Shown piece by piece: positions 27,398 to 36,633 of a stretch of 64,000 nt of DNA (position 1 is the first letter of the stretch; each line of letters starts with the position of its first letter). This stretch comes from Mycolicibacterium hassiacum DSM 44199 (lineage in GTDB: Bacteria > Actinomycetota > Actinomycetes > Mycobacteriales > Mycobacteriaceae), in assembly GCF_900603025.1 (NCBI RefSeq), contig NZ_LR026975.1, positions 62,001 through 126,000 of the forward strand. Direction: 5' to 3'. Below the pieces are notes generated by a model. The model worked only from the letters and a program-made list of their open reading frames with translations. It was not told where the DNA came from and made no database searches. The position numbers and the translations under genes were made by a program.

Positions 27398-28352
27398 CCA
27401 CCCCCAGGACGTGACTAGCAGTCGACCAGGTGATGCGGACCCACTCTTGCGGGGCCGGTCTGGCCGGACGCTCGCAAAATTCAAGCGACGTCAAAAATAC
27501 ATAACGATAGGCGGCCGCGTAACCTCTCTCCGGTATTCCGGGAAATGAGGGAAAGGGCTGGTTGTGCCACCTTTGCCGGACCGGCCTGACGACGTGTACA
27601 GCCACGATTTGCTTGCCTGCGGCAGGTTTCGGCTTGGGATCGCCAGCACCGCACCTCCCGTAGTTCGCAGCGGCCGCCGACTCAACTCGGGCTGATAATC
27701 GCTGTCGAGAAGTGCAGACACGGCATCGCGAGACTCATCCAGCGCGAGATGGGGGTAGAGAGCGCCATTCGTGGAGCCGTGCCCACCTGGTTCGGCGAAT
27801 CGCGGCCAAGCGAGCGCTTCGCAAGGATGTTGGGAACGGATGGCGATCGCGTGCCACGCCTATCCGGAGTTAGAGGCAGCCGCCGCAGCGGAGCTGGAAC
27901 GCAGGCTGAGGAAACTGGGACTGTCCCTGCCCCACGAACTCGTTCACGCCGTGACAAATGCCTCGCCGGGCCGGGCGCGGCCATTCTCACTCGCCATTCT
28001 GATCCGCTGGAATTGGTGATCACCCGGACATTGTCGAGGACATGGGGACGCGACCCAGTTCGATGTTCAGCTAAGAGCAGGGTTTTTCCAGCAGTTTCAG
28101 ACGGCTGCCTTCTAAGATTGATTGCAAGGATGACATTTCCGAGCTTTCACCCTTGCTGGATGAGATCGCCGACTGCTTCAACATCCGGAGAGGGCGGTGG
28201 GGTGGAAGGTTCTACGACCGGAGTTAGGTTATTCCTCGATGCCGAGGATGGCGAGATACTTTCTGAGGTGAGGCTATCTCGCCCTGGACTCGGTGATTCA
28301 GCCGCCGGCACGCTTTGGCGCACTTCCCGCACTATTGACCGGCTAGGCCGAC
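27398..28352. other. Gene-poor, scarred stretch
   Basis: About 950 bases without a convincing gene. Short protein-like segments in different frames, for example AIACHAYPELEAAAAAELER then RRLRKLGLSLPHELVH (about 27843-27950, plus) and LSPLLDEIADCFNIRRG (about 28144-28195, plus), suggest the remains of one or more decayed genes. Composition is lower in GC than in the core. No repeat ends or RNA genes were recognised. Confidence 0.4.
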
Positions 28353-28553
28353 GTGAGCGAGAAAGAAAAGAAACTGCCCAATATCGGCAGTGACACCGAA
28401 TGGAGCCCGGCGGTGTGGGGTCAACTACTTGATGGAACTAAAAAAGAATTTGTGTGTATGCAACCCGCAAAGAATTATGGCCATCTATATCGATGCCGCC
28501 GGCTGAAGCTCGACCGACTACGTTCATCTTACGGCTACTTAGCGCGCAGGTAA
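28353..28553 (+). CDS. Small hypothetical protein (doubtful)
   Basis: 66 residues from GTG 28353 (MSEKEKKLPNIGSDTEWSP). AT-richer than its surroundings, with no recognised domain and no clear ribosome site. Its end overlaps the tail of the convergent HIT-helicase gene by 19 bases. It could be part of the decayed region before it. Confidence 0.25.
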   Translation: MSEKEKKLPNIGSDTEWSPAVWGQLLDGTKKEFVCMQPAKNYGHLYRCRRLKLDRLRSSYGYLARR

Positions 28554-31300
28554 AACGCCAACCGATATTCGATCAGTTCGGAGACCATTGCGTCGAAGGC
28601 TTCTCCGAGATAGTCGGGTACGGCAAAGTTCGGTAGGAACATGTCGCCGTCGATCCGAAAAAGCGCGACCCCGTCGGGGGAGGATTTGCCTTTGTGCTTC
28701 GTCAAGTGAGTGAGCGGCCACTTGCGCCAATATCTGGTCCATCGGTCGAGCGGCGTGCCGGCGAGATCGGGAAACTCTCTTTCCGGGATTTCTCGAGCCA
28801 ACCGAGGGTCGGCAAGGAGAAGTTTGCGTGACGTCTCCGCGTTGGCTGCGATCTCCGATCCGGCGCGCAGGGTTCCGTCGTGGATCAGGGCGCGGATGGT
28901 CACCAGCTTGTAGCACTTGTTGGTGTCCTCGGTTTCGAAGGCGCGCAACACGTCACCACATTCTTCGACCACAGCGAGTTCGGTGTCGTCGAGCAGATCG
29001 AGGGCACGGAGGAACCGGAACCACCCTTCGTGTTTCCCGCATGCACGAGCCACATCGTGTCCGGCATGGAACGCCTGCACCGCTGTGGGCCGGTGACCCT
29101 CTTCCTCGTAGTGGGACCGGCAGTACTCCTCGATGGCGTCATACGTCGTCGTGCGAGCCAGACGCTTGAGCATATCCACGACCGTGAGCTCGTAGTTCAC
29201 TGCGCACCCGGGCGGCAAGCCGAAGTCACCGCTCTCCAGTGCGGCGAGCACCTGCATTGTGGTCGGTGACTCGGCTCTGGTGAGGCTCAACAGAACTCGC
29301 GGTTTCAGCAGAAACGATCGATGGTTGCCGATGAAGTCGATGACGGTAAGGCGCTCCTTGTTCGAACTCACGCGCAGGCCTCTGCCGAGCTGCTGGAGAA
29401 AAATCACCGGCGATGCTGTCGGGCGGAGCATCAATATGGTGTCGACGTCGGGCACATCGAGCCCCTCGTTGAAGATGTCGACGGCGAAGATGACCTGCAG
29501 CCTGCCATCGCGGAGCGCCTCGATCGACTCGAAACGTGGTGCGCTGGTGGGGCCACTGTGCACCGAGGCGCACCGCACACCGCGAGCCCGGAAGAACTCG
29601 GCCATGAAATCGGCGTGATGCTTGGTAACGCAGAAGGCGAGCGTCCGGGACCCGCATCGTGAACGCCACTCGTCGAAAGCGGCTTGCGCCCGTTCCTGGG
29701 TTTCGACAGCGGTCTCGAGTGCTTCGGGGTCGAAACGGCCATTTCGCCATGGGATGGGTTCGAAGTCGACGGTGTCCGGCACGCCCCAGTACTGGAAGGG
29801 CACCAGCTCATTTCGCTTGATGCCCTCCACGAGGTCGCAGTGGAAGACCAGGTTGTCGGCGCACAACGCAAGCAGATCGGCGCCATCCATCCGTTCGGGT
29901 GTGGCGGTAAGGCCGAGCAGGAACTTGGGGGAAAAGTGGTCCAAGACTTTTCGGTATGAAACCGCCGCCGCGTGGTGGAACTCGTCGACGACGATGTAGT
30001 CGAACTCGTCCGGAGCGAAACGGCCGATGTTGCGCGCCAACGTCTGTACCGAGGCAAAGACGATCCTGGCGTCCGGCGATTTCTCGGCCCCGGTGTAAAA
30101 GCCCATCGACACTTCCGGCATGACCTGGCGGAAGACGTCACGGCTCTGCCTAAGTATCTCGTCGCGGTGTGCGATGAACAGCGCGCGCTCGGCACTCGAC
30201 TGCGCGACGTCGAAGGCGGCGAGCCAGGTCTTGCCGAGACCGGTAGCCATCGTCACCATCCCCGCACGGAAGCCCTCCGCGCGGGTCTGCTCCAGAGCCT
30301 TGAGTGCCTCGGCTTGGATTGGTCGAGGTTCGGGCCCCCCATCGGGTTCGTCGGCGACGTCGATGATCCCGGGAACGTACGCCGGAGCAGGTTCGTAGGT
30401 GTCGATCAGATCTTCGCTCAACGGGAGGCTGCGGTCGTCGTGCCACAGCTCCGAGAATCGGGTTCGCAGCTCGTCGATCGCGCCGACACGGAGGTTCCAC
30501 TCAATACCGCCGTCGAGTCCTGATTTCGTGAGATTGCTGCTACCCACGATGGCGGCATCCGCCTTCCCCGTGGAGGAGTAGAACAGATACGCCTTCGGGT
30601 GGAAGCTCACCTCGCGGTCGTGAAATACGCGTACTTCCAATGAGGCATGGTCCTCGGAGAGGTCGAGCAAGCGTGTGAGTGCGGTGGCCTCCGTGAGGCC
30701 CAGGTAGTCGGTGGTGAGAATCCGAATCCTGGCGCCACGTTGCAACGCATCGCTGATCGGGCCGATGAGAAGGTTCAGGCCGGACGACTTGATGAAGCTG
30801 ACCGCTATGTCGATTCGGTCGAACTCCGGCTGCCGCAGTCGCAGCGTCAACTCCGGCAACAGCAGGCGCACTCTGCCGTCCACCAGCACGTGGGTCGAGC
30901 CCTCCCCATGGGCGAACGACTCGCCCGCAGAACCGGGCGATACGACGAGAGATCCCACGCCTCTGTGAGGACCGGCGCCGTCGTGGACGTAGCGGGGGAT
31001 GACGTGAACATGAACACGGTCGAGGACTTGGCCGGCCGCGATGCCTACATCGATGCGGATGTGGTAGCCATCCGGTGAGTACAGCGGGTCTATCCGTGCA
31101 CGCACCGGACCGACCAGCTCCAGCAAGTCGTGGCGCTCCTGCGGGGTGGTTTGCCACCAATCGCTGACATGCCGCCGCGTCAGGATCAGCGCATGCCCGG
31201 GCGTGACGGGGTCGGCGTCCCATATCGCGAACGCCGACTCGTTGGACGCGATCCATTCGCTGTGCGAAGCGGAAACGCTTTCTGAAGCGGAGGGAGTCAT
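28535..31300 (-). CDS. HIT / PLD-nuclease / SF2 helicase fusion
   Basis: 921 residues, ATG 31300 with a GGGAG ribosome site. The N-terminal HIT domain (15-125) has RVHVHVIPRY (95-104): the nucleophile-position H97 and H99 are present, but the first His of HxHxH is Arg. Next come a phospholipase-D-like domain (150-300; FHPKAYLF with H234 and K236, GSSNLT with N256) and an SF2 helicase with ATGLGKT (352-358), DEFHH (439-443) and LGRGLR. A C-terminal region of about 230 residues follows, with no recognised domain. The PLD-helicase core is paralogous in layout to the 18418 protein. HIT domains cleave nucleotide-phosphate bonds (AMP/ADP derivatives), so this protein may couple a nucleotide signal or adenylylated end to a DNA nuclease-translocase (inference). 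Confidence 0.85.
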   Translation of the reverse strand: MTPSASESVSASHSEWIASNESAFAIWDADPVTPGHALILTRRHVSDWWQTTPQERHDLLELVGPVRARIDPLYSPDGYHIRIDVGIAAGQVLDRVHVHVIPRYVHDGAGPHRGVGSLVVSPGSAGESFAHGEGSTHVLVDGRVRLLLPELTLRLRQPEFDRIDIAVSFIKSSGLNLLIGPISDALQRGARIRILTTDYLGLTEATALTRLLDLSEDHASLEVRVFHDREVSFHPKAYLFYSSTGKADAAIVGSSNLTKSGLDGGIEWNLRVGAIDELRTRFSELWHDDRSLPLSEDLIDTYEPAPAYVPGIIDVADEPDGGPEPRPIQAEALKALEQTRAEGFRAGMVTMATGLGKTWLAAFDVAQSSAERALFIAHRDEILRQSRDVFRQVMPEVSMGFYTGAEKSPDARIVFASVQTLARNIGRFAPDEFDYIVVDEFHHAAAVSYRKVLDHFSPKFLLGLTATPERMDGADLLALCADNLVFHCDLVEGIKRNELVPFQYWGVPDTVDFEPIPWRNGRFDPEALETAVETQERAQAAFDEWRSRCGSRTLAFCVTKHHADFMAEFFRARGVRCASVHSGPTSAPRFESIEALRDGRLQVIFAVDIFNEGLDVPDVDTILMLRPTASPVIFLQQLGRGLRVSSNKERLTVIDFIGNHRSFLLKPRVLLSLTRAESPTTMQVLAALESGDFGLPPGCAVNYELTVVDMLKRLARTTTYDAIEEYCRSHYEEEGHRPTAVQAFHAGHDVARACGKHEGWFRFLRALDLLDDTELAVVEECGDVLRAFETEDTNKCYKLVTIRALIHDGTLRAGSEIAANAETSRKLLLADPRLAREIPEREFPDLAGTPLDRWTRYWRKWPLTHLTKHKGKSSPDGVALFRIDGDMFLPNFAVPDYLGEAFDAMVSELIEYRLAFYLRAK

Positions 31301-31442
31301 GCCCCGGCTCCCGATTGCACACCCAGTGAGCCCAGAACGCGTTCACGTGGGGGAGCCGCGATGGTGCTCCCCGAAATAATCTGCATCGTCATGTCTCCCC
31401 CTCGCGCGGCCTGTGACCCCTGTGTCAGACCACGACGGCATT

Positions 31443-31814
31443 ATGGTGACCGGGAGGGACACGTTGGGCAAACTTGTGAGAGATCGAATTCCCGACATCA
31501 TCCGCCGCTCAGGCCGCACGCCCCGGTACAGAACGTTGTCGACCGACGAATACCGCCGCGCGCTCATCGACAAGCTCAACGAGGAAGTAGGCGAACTCGC
31601 AGCAGCGGAGAACCAGGAGTCGATCCTGGGGGAGGCGGCCGATGTTGTCGAGGTAGTCGCCGCGATCGCCGCCGAGTATGGAGCCGACTTGGGAACCGTG
31701 CTGGACATCGCTTCCAGGAAGCGGACCGAGCGCGGCGGGTTCGGTCAACGGCTGTGGCTGAGCAGCATCGATGAATCGGAGTCCGCAGTTTCTGTCGAGC
31801 CGACAGATCACTAG
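31443..31814 (+). CDS. MazG-like nucleoside triphosphate pyrophosphohydrolase
   Basis: 123 residues from ATG 31443 (an in-frame start at 31413 would add ten residues). The protein has GKLVRDRIPDIIRRSG, typical of a small house-cleaning phosphohydrolase group, and the MazG metal motif EExxE...ExxD as NEEVGELAAA and GEAADVVE. Such enzymes hydrolyse NTPs or phosphoribosyl-ATP-like compounds to monophosphates and pyrophosphate. It is divergent from the HIT-helicase, whose HIT domain also acts on nucleotides, so a functional link is possible. Confidence 0.75.
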   Translation: MVTGRDTLGKLVRDRIPDIIRRSGRTPRYRTLSTDEYRRALIDKLNEEVGELAAAENQESILGEAADVVEVVAAIAAEYGADLGTVLDIASRKRTERGGFGQRLWLSSIDESESAVSVEPTDH

Positions 31815-31966
31815 GGAAGCGCGTGTCGGGCAGCTGTAGGAGTTGGGCTGTGCTCGCGCCCTGCTCGCCTCGGGGGCAACGCCGCAGACCGCGGTGGGCG
31901 GCGAGCTCGAGGAACGGGTGACGCGGCCGCCTGCCGGGCCCGCCCCGCTCCTACAACCCGGAGGAC

Positions 31967-31989
31967 TTGACGGTACGCCTCGCTAACAT
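31967..31989 (+). promoter_or_regulatory. Weak RecA-NDp-like promoter
   Basis: TTGACGGTA (31967-31975), eight bases, TAACAT (31984-31989). Spacing and -10 match the PafBC-type consensus; the upstream half differs at two positions (A for T, A for G). The gap is too short for a standard -35/-10 pair. It lies 63 bp before the NERD-helicase start. Confidence 0.35.
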
Positions 31990-32052
31990 CATCTCGACAG
32001 CCGCGGGGGAGGGACGTGGCAGGGTCCGCGCGCCGGGTGAGAGGGGGTGGCG

Positions 32053-33711
32053 ATGAGCATCGCGCCGCACGAGACACCGCGGATCGGCAATCCGGCCGAG
32101 CGCAGGGTGTATCAGGCGCTGGTCGATCAGATGGAGCCCAACGACCTGGTGGTGCCGGGCCAGCGGGTCACCGACCACCTCAAGGACCATGAGATCGACT
32201 TCGTCGTCGCTCTCGAGGGCGCGGGCATCGTGTGCCTCGAGGTCAAGGGCGGGGAGGTGTGGCACGACGGCGAGGGCTGGCACCAGATCCGCGGCGGCCG
32301 CGAGTACAGCATTGAACCGGTGCGTCAGGCCCGCGAAGCCTGCTATGCGCTGCGCGCGTTCATCGAGAAGGATCCCCGTTGGACGCAGGGCCGGCTGCGG
32401 TGGGACCACGTCGTTGTCCTGCCCAACATCGAACTGCCCGACGATTTCGGACTGCCCGACTGCCCGCGCTGGAAGGTCATCGACCGCAACGATCTGCCGA
32501 GCCTGGTCGAGAACCTGCGTAATGTGCTGCTCAAGCAGGAACTCGACCGTCCGCTGCTGACCAAGGAGGGCATCGAGCAACTCGGCGCCGCGCTGTCCGG
32601 CCGTGGTCTGCCCCAGCGCGACGTGGTTGCCCGCGCGCTGGCCAACGAGGACGTCGCCGACGCGCTGACCGAACATCAGGCCGTCATCCTCGACGCGATC
32701 AGGCTGCTCAAACGTGTGGAGGTCCGGGGCGCGGCCGGCAGCGGCAAGACGTTCCTGGCTATGGAGCAGGCCCGCCGGCTTGCCCAGCGCGGCGAGCGTG
32801 TCGCGCTGGTCTGCTACTCCCACGGGCTGGCGTCCTATCTGGAGCGGGTGGCCGCGGGTTGGTCGCGCCGCCAGCAGCCCGCCTACGTCGGGGAGTTTCA
32901 TGCGCTCGGCATGCTGTGGGGCGCGCCCGAAGGCCCTGATGAGTCCCTGCGCACCGAGGAGACCGTCAAGTTCTGGGAGCACGACCTGCCGCTGCAGATG
33001 GTCGAGTTGGCGGCGCAACTCGAGCCCGGCCACCGTTTCGACTCGATCGTGGTCGACGAGGCCCAGGACTTCGCCGACTCCTGGTGGGACCCGCTGCTGG
33101 CCGCGCTGCGTGACCCCGACGAGGGCGGGTTGTACGTGTTCACCGACGAGGGGCAGCGGGTCTTCGACCGGTTCGGCTCACCGCCGGTGCCGCTGGTCCC
33201 GCTGGTGCTCGACCACAACGTGCGCAACACCCGCCAGATCGCCAACACGTTCCAGCCGCTGGTCGACCATCCCATGCGGTTCCTCGGCGGGGAAGGGCCG
33301 GCGGTGCGGTTCGTGCCGTGCAACCGCGAGGATGCGGTGGCGGTCGGCGACGACGAGGTCGAGCGTCTCCTCGACGAGGGTTGGCGCCCTGAGGATGTCG
33401 CGTTGCTGACCACCGGCAGTCGTCATCCCGAACAGGTCGAGCGGCAGAAGCACGGGCACAAGGCCTACTGGGACACCTTCTGGGACGCCGACCAGGTGTT
33501 CTACGGGCACGTGCTCGGCTTCAAGGGGCTCGAACGCCGCTGCGTGGTGCTGGTGGTCAACGAGACCGCCAAGTTCGAACGGTCCCGCGAACGGCTCTAC
33601 GTCGGATTGTCCCGTGCTCGTGACCAACTCGTCGTCTGCGGCGATCCGGAGTTCATCCGAACCGTCGGCGGCCCGGACCTGGCGCGGCGGCTGAACATCG
33701 ACAGCCGCTAG
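32053..33711 (+). CDS. NERD-domain UvrD-like helicase
   Basis: 552 residues from ATG 32053, six bases after GTG 32047 in the same frame and well spaced from a GAGGGGG ribosome site. The N-terminal NERD nuclease-related domain (12-130) has EIDFVVALEGAGIVCLEVKGG, placing D49, E63 and K65 in a PD-(D/E)xK arrangement. The SF1 helicase follows: AAGSGKT near 228-234, VDEAQDF for motif II, and GLSRARDQLVV near the C-terminus. Such fusions are thought to process DNA or foreign nucleic acid. It stands in the island of helicase-nucleases and ends four bases into the convergent gene. Confidence 0.85.
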   Translation: MSIAPHETPRIGNPAERRVYQALVDQMEPNDLVVPGQRVTDHLKDHEIDFVVALEGAGIVCLEVKGGEVWHDGEGWHQIRGGREYSIEPVRQAREACYALRAFIEKDPRWTQGRLRWDHVVVLPNIELPDDFGLPDCPRWKVIDRNDLPSLVENLRNVLLKQELDRPLLTKEGIEQLGAALSGRGLPQRDVVARALANEDVADALTEHQAVILDAIRLLKRVEVRGAAGSGKTFLAMEQARRLAQRGERVALVCYSHGLASYLERVAAGWSRRQQPAYVGEFHALGMLWGAPEGPDESLRTEETVKFWEHDLPLQMVELAAQLEPGHRFDSIVVDEAQDFADSWWDPLLAALRDPDEGGLYVFTDEGQRVFDRFGSPPVPLVPLVLDHNVRNTRQIANTFQPLVDHPMRFLGGEGPAVRFVPCNREDAVAVGDDEVERLLDEGWRPEDVALLTTGSRHPEQVERQKHGHKAYWDTFWDADQVFYGHVLGFKGLERRCVVLVVNETAKFERSRERLYVGLSRARDQLVVCGDPEFIRTVGGPDLARRLNIDSR

Positions 33712-34325
33712 GTCGGACTCTCTCCGGGATCTCGTGGACCCTCCACTGGAAAGTCGGCCGCCATCATCCGGGAGAACGCATCCCACGACGCCTCCGGGCT
33801 CGGTGGGTACTCCTGCTGCCAGATCCGTAGCGGAACGTCGGCCTGCGGGTCGAATCGCGAGGCCAGCCTGCGGTACTCGGCCAGTCTCCACTGCCGGAGC
33901 CGGAGTTGCGCGGCGACGAAACCGCTCAGCCTCGCCACTTGCTTTGTGCGTTCGGCCGGCGGGGCGTCGAGTCGCACACCGGCGCGGTTCATGAGGCTGT
34001 GCCTGCCGAGCGGCAACGACCCGCCCCACGTCCGGGCGATGATCGAATTGACCTTCCGGCAGTGTTCACATGCCAGCCAGGCCCACCGGGAGACGCCACC
34101 CGCCGTCCCGCGGAGGCAGACGATGCACAGGTCTGTCTGCCGGGACACATCGGCCATCGGCCAACGCACCGGATTGTCCTCACATCCGCACGACTGCCAG
34201 CGCCGTGGCCCGTACGTGTCGCGCCGCACCGGGCCGCGGACACCGCCGCACGGGATGTGCACGTGGAGTTCATGAAGCCGTTCGCGCAGAGCGGCATCGG
34301 CGTAGGTGATCTCGTTGTCGGTCAT
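33708..34325 (-). CDS. Hypothetical protein with Cys pairs (possible zinc binding)
   Basis: 205 residues from ATG 34325 (MTDNEITYADAALRERLHEL). Cysteines fall in CGCEDN, CIVCLRG and CEHCRKV within about 50 residues, an arrangement that could bind one or two zinc ions. The C-terminal half has no recognised domain. I do not recognise the family. It is convergent with the NERD helicase. Confidence 0.6.
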   Translation of the reverse strand: MTDNEITYADAALRERLHELHVHIPCGGVRGPVRRDTYGPRRWQSCGCEDNPVRWPMADVSRQTDLCIVCLRGTAGGVSRWAWLACEHCRKVNSIIARTWGGSLPLGRHSLMNRAGVRLDAPPAERTKQVARLSGFVAAQLRLRQWRLAEYRRLASRFDPQADVPLRIWQQEYPPSPEASWDAFSRMMAADFPVEGPRDPGESPT

Positions 34326-34634
34326 GGTGCGCCTATCCGGCGACGTCACCCTCGGACGTCCACTTCTTGCACGCCTCGCGTGCCAGCTCTTCCCCTGGGG
34401 CACCGTGCGGTGGTTGCGCGGTTGCCGGGACGACGGGCCAGGTACCCGAACAGTCGTCCGCTCGTGAGCCGACACCGATTCTAGGTCATGCGACCGACAC
34501 CCAGCCGCCCACCGACACTCGATTGGCGTCGCTGCTGTTGGCTACGGTGACCTGAACCGAGCAACGGTGCGACATGCGGTCCCAAGAGGCTGGCATGGCG
34601 CCGCCGAGCACAACGACCGTATCGGGGGTACAGC
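34326..34634. other. Intergenic, nothing recognised
   Basis: 309 bases between divergent small genes. No repeat, RNA or clear promoter motif was found. Confidence 0.4.
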
Positions 34635-34955
34635 GTGGACGGGCGTTACGAGACCGCCTTGATCGAATGGGCGCACACGTACAAGGGGTACGAGCGACTG
34701 GCCGGCGGTCCAGAGGAGCTCTGGGAACTCGTGAAGCCCCTCCACGAGGAATTCCAGCGCACCGGCGCGATTCCCGAGTGGGTCGGTGTGGACCTCTTGA
34801 GGGGCTGGGCCTTCTATCTCGTGCGTGCGCACCGCCATGGCGGCGCCTACGAGCCGATCCATGAAGAGTACCCGGCCTTCTTGGCGATCGTGGACGCGAT
34901 CAACCGCCACCCGGCGGCGCGTCCTGACGACCGTGCCCCAGAGCCGGCTCGGTGA
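34635..34955 (+). CDS. Small hypothetical protein
   Basis: 106 residues, GTG start, soluble and acidic (YETALIEWAHTYKGYERLAG near the N-terminus, WAFYLVRAHRHGG in the middle). No known domain. Stop precedes the methyltransferase start by 74 bases. Confidence 0.55.
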   Translation: MDGRYETALIEWAHTYKGYERLAGGPEELWELVKPLHEEFQRTGAIPEWVGVDLLRGWAFYLVRAHRHGGAYEPIHEEYPAFLAIVDAINRHPAARPDDRAPEPAR

Positions 34956-35028
34956 CGCCCGCGATGAGCAGTGGCCGTCGGGCATATCGTTGATCCGGGA
35001 TTGCCGTTCGATTACGTACGCTGTCGGC

Positions 35029-35354
35029 GTGAGTGAGCAGGACCGCATCCGCTGGGACGAGCGCTACCGCAACCGCGAGGCCGCGCCCGGCTCCGGCGGT
35101 GAGCTCCCTGCCGTTCTTGCTCTGTTCGAGTCCGAATTCCCCCACAGCGGTAAGGGACTGGACCTCGCCTGCGGGAGCGGCGAGTTCAGCGTGTGGCTGG
35201 CCCGCCGCGGCGTCGACGTAGTCGGTGTCGACATCTCACCGACTGCCATCGCGCAGGCCCGCGAGCTCGCCGCAGCGAGCGGTGTCAGCGACAGAAGTCG
35301 CTTCGAGGTGGTCGATCTGGACACCGGCCTCCCCGCCGGCCCGCCCGCGGACGT
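35029..35354 (+). pseudogene. SAM-dependent methyltransferase, truncated
   Basis: From GTG 35029 (MSEQDRIRWDERYRNREAAP) the frame encodes the first half of a class I methyltransferase: LDLACGSGEFSVWLARRGVD (motif I) and VGVDISPTAIAQARELAA. After 35354 homology stops abruptly and the frame runs into unrelated sequence. Residues 44-108 are encoded by DNA repeated almost exactly at 42171-42368, where the gene is complete. The 5' end here differs from that of the intact gene. Confidence 0.8.
35157..35354 (+). repeat. 198-bp direct repeat, left copy
   Basis: Identical to 42171-42368 except for one base (T here, C there, within GTCGGNGTCGAC). The two copies bracket the yhaO-yhaN/IS21 segment. Confidence 0.9.
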
Positions 35355-35449
35355 ACAGGAGGGCGGGACCTGGTGCGAACGCCAAGCCGACGGCCACTCT
35401 CGGGAGTTGCGCTCCGTCAGAGGCGTCGAGCACGATCGCTTATCGTCAC

Positions 35450-35714
35450 TCAGGCTGCAGCGAGTTGGCGGAGTTCGCGGACGGCATGACCGGGTGCGCG
35501 GAGGGCGGAGTGTGCCCACTCAGCGACTTCTTGTTCTTGGGTGAACAGGATAACCTGTCGCTCAGATGCAATCTCCAGCAGGAGGTCCAGGAGCGCACGG
35601 GTCCGCTTGCTGTCGGTGTGGACGGTTATGTCGTCCAACACCAATGGGCAGGTGTCGTGTCCCCTGGTCACATGGTCAGCCAGCGCGATTCGCAGGAGAA
35701 GGTAAGTCTGCTCT
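35450..35714 (-). pseudogene. 3' end of the YhaN-like ATPase gene, cut off by IS21
   Basis: The minus strand reads EQTYLLLRIALADHVTRG, then LVLDDITVHTDSKRTRALLD (Walker B and D-loop of an SMC/Rad50-type ATPase) and a C-terminal tail ending at 35450. It continues exactly, in frame, from 38130-40647 once the IS21 element and one GCTCT target copy are removed (HGTAE joins to QTYLLLR). Confidence 0.85.
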
Positions 35715-35775
35715 GATTGCGCTCATCGAAAGTCCCCAGGTGTGCTCGCCGAAATTCCTCACCTGTGAGCAGCGG

Positions 35776-36633
35776 TCAGTGTAGTGGTTGGCGGGTGCCG
35801 GTGGTGGTGCGGCGTAGGGTTTCGGCGGCGGCCTGGTGATCGCGCAGGCGGTAGGACTCGCCGTCGAGGTTGATGACGACGGAGCGGTGCAGCAGGCGGT
35901 CGAGCATGGCGGCCGCGACGGTGGTGTCGCCGAGGATCTCTCCCCAGGCTCCCACCCCGCGGTTGGTGGTGATGACGATGCTGGTCTTCAAATACCGTTG
36001 GGACACAACCTGAAACAGCGCCGAGGCGGCCTCGGCGGGCAACGGCAGGTACCCGAGTTCGTCGATCACCAGCAGGGTTGGGCCGGCGTAGAACCGCATG
36101 GTGGTGGCCCAGCGTCCCTCGATGGCGGCGCGGTGGCACCGTGCGGCCAGATCGGCGGCGGTGGTGAAGTAGGTGCGGTAGCCGGCATGGGCGGCTGCGC
36201 GTGCCAATCCGACGGATAGGTGGGTTTTGCCGGTGCCTGGTGGCCCGATGAGCAGGATGTTGGTCGCCGATTCCAGGTAGCGGCAGGTGCCCAGCTCGTC
36301 GATGAGCTTGCGGTCGATCCCGGCGGCGGCGTCGACGTCGAAGTCGGCCAGGGTGGCCGGGGTGGGCAGGCAGGCGAACCGCAACCGGCCGGCCAGCCGG
36401 CGGGCGGTGGAGGCCTCGACTTCCACGGCCAGCAGCCGCTCCAACGCCACGGTCAGCGACAGTCCCTCGGCGGTAGCCTCGTCGAGCACCGCGGGCAGCG
36501 CTTCGGCGGCCGCGGCGAGTTTGAGTTCGGCCAGGTGCGAACGCAGCTGCTGATAGCGACTCGCCGCCGCCGACGGCGACTCCTCGACGGTGGTCGTGGT
36601 GGCGGTTTTGGGGGTGCGGGGGGTGGGGGTCAT
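35776..36633 (-). CDS. istB: IS21-family helper ATPase IstB
   Basis: 285 residues. AAA+ ATPase with Walker A LIGPPGTGKTHLSVGLARAA and Walker B LLVIDELGYLPL, the IstB hallmark. It starts four bases inside the end of istA. It assists the transposase in target selection. Confidence 0.9.
   Translation of the reverse strand: MTPTPRTPKTATTTTVEESPSAAASRYQQLRSHLAELKLAAAAEALPAVLDEATAEGLSLTVALERLLAVEVEASTARRLAGRLRFACLPTPATLADFDVDAAAGIDRKLIDELGTCRYLESATNILLIGPPGTGKTHLSVGLARAAAHAGYRTYFTTAADLAARCHRAAIEGRWATTMRFYAGPTLLVIDELGYLPLPAEAASALFQVVSQRYLKTSIVITTNRGVGAWGEILGDTTVAAAMLDRLLHRSVVINLDGESYRLRDHQAAAETLRRTTTGTRQPLH

Noticed and set aside
27749..28393. 214-codon plus-strand open frame in the scarred region
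   Set aside because: Only its first part looks protein-like and no single family fits; treated as part of a decayed stretch.
31335..31344. GAACGCGTTC palindrome upstream of the HIT-helicase, considered as a LexA SOS box
   Set aside because: The mycobacterial SOS box needs four bases between GAAC and GTTC; here there are two.
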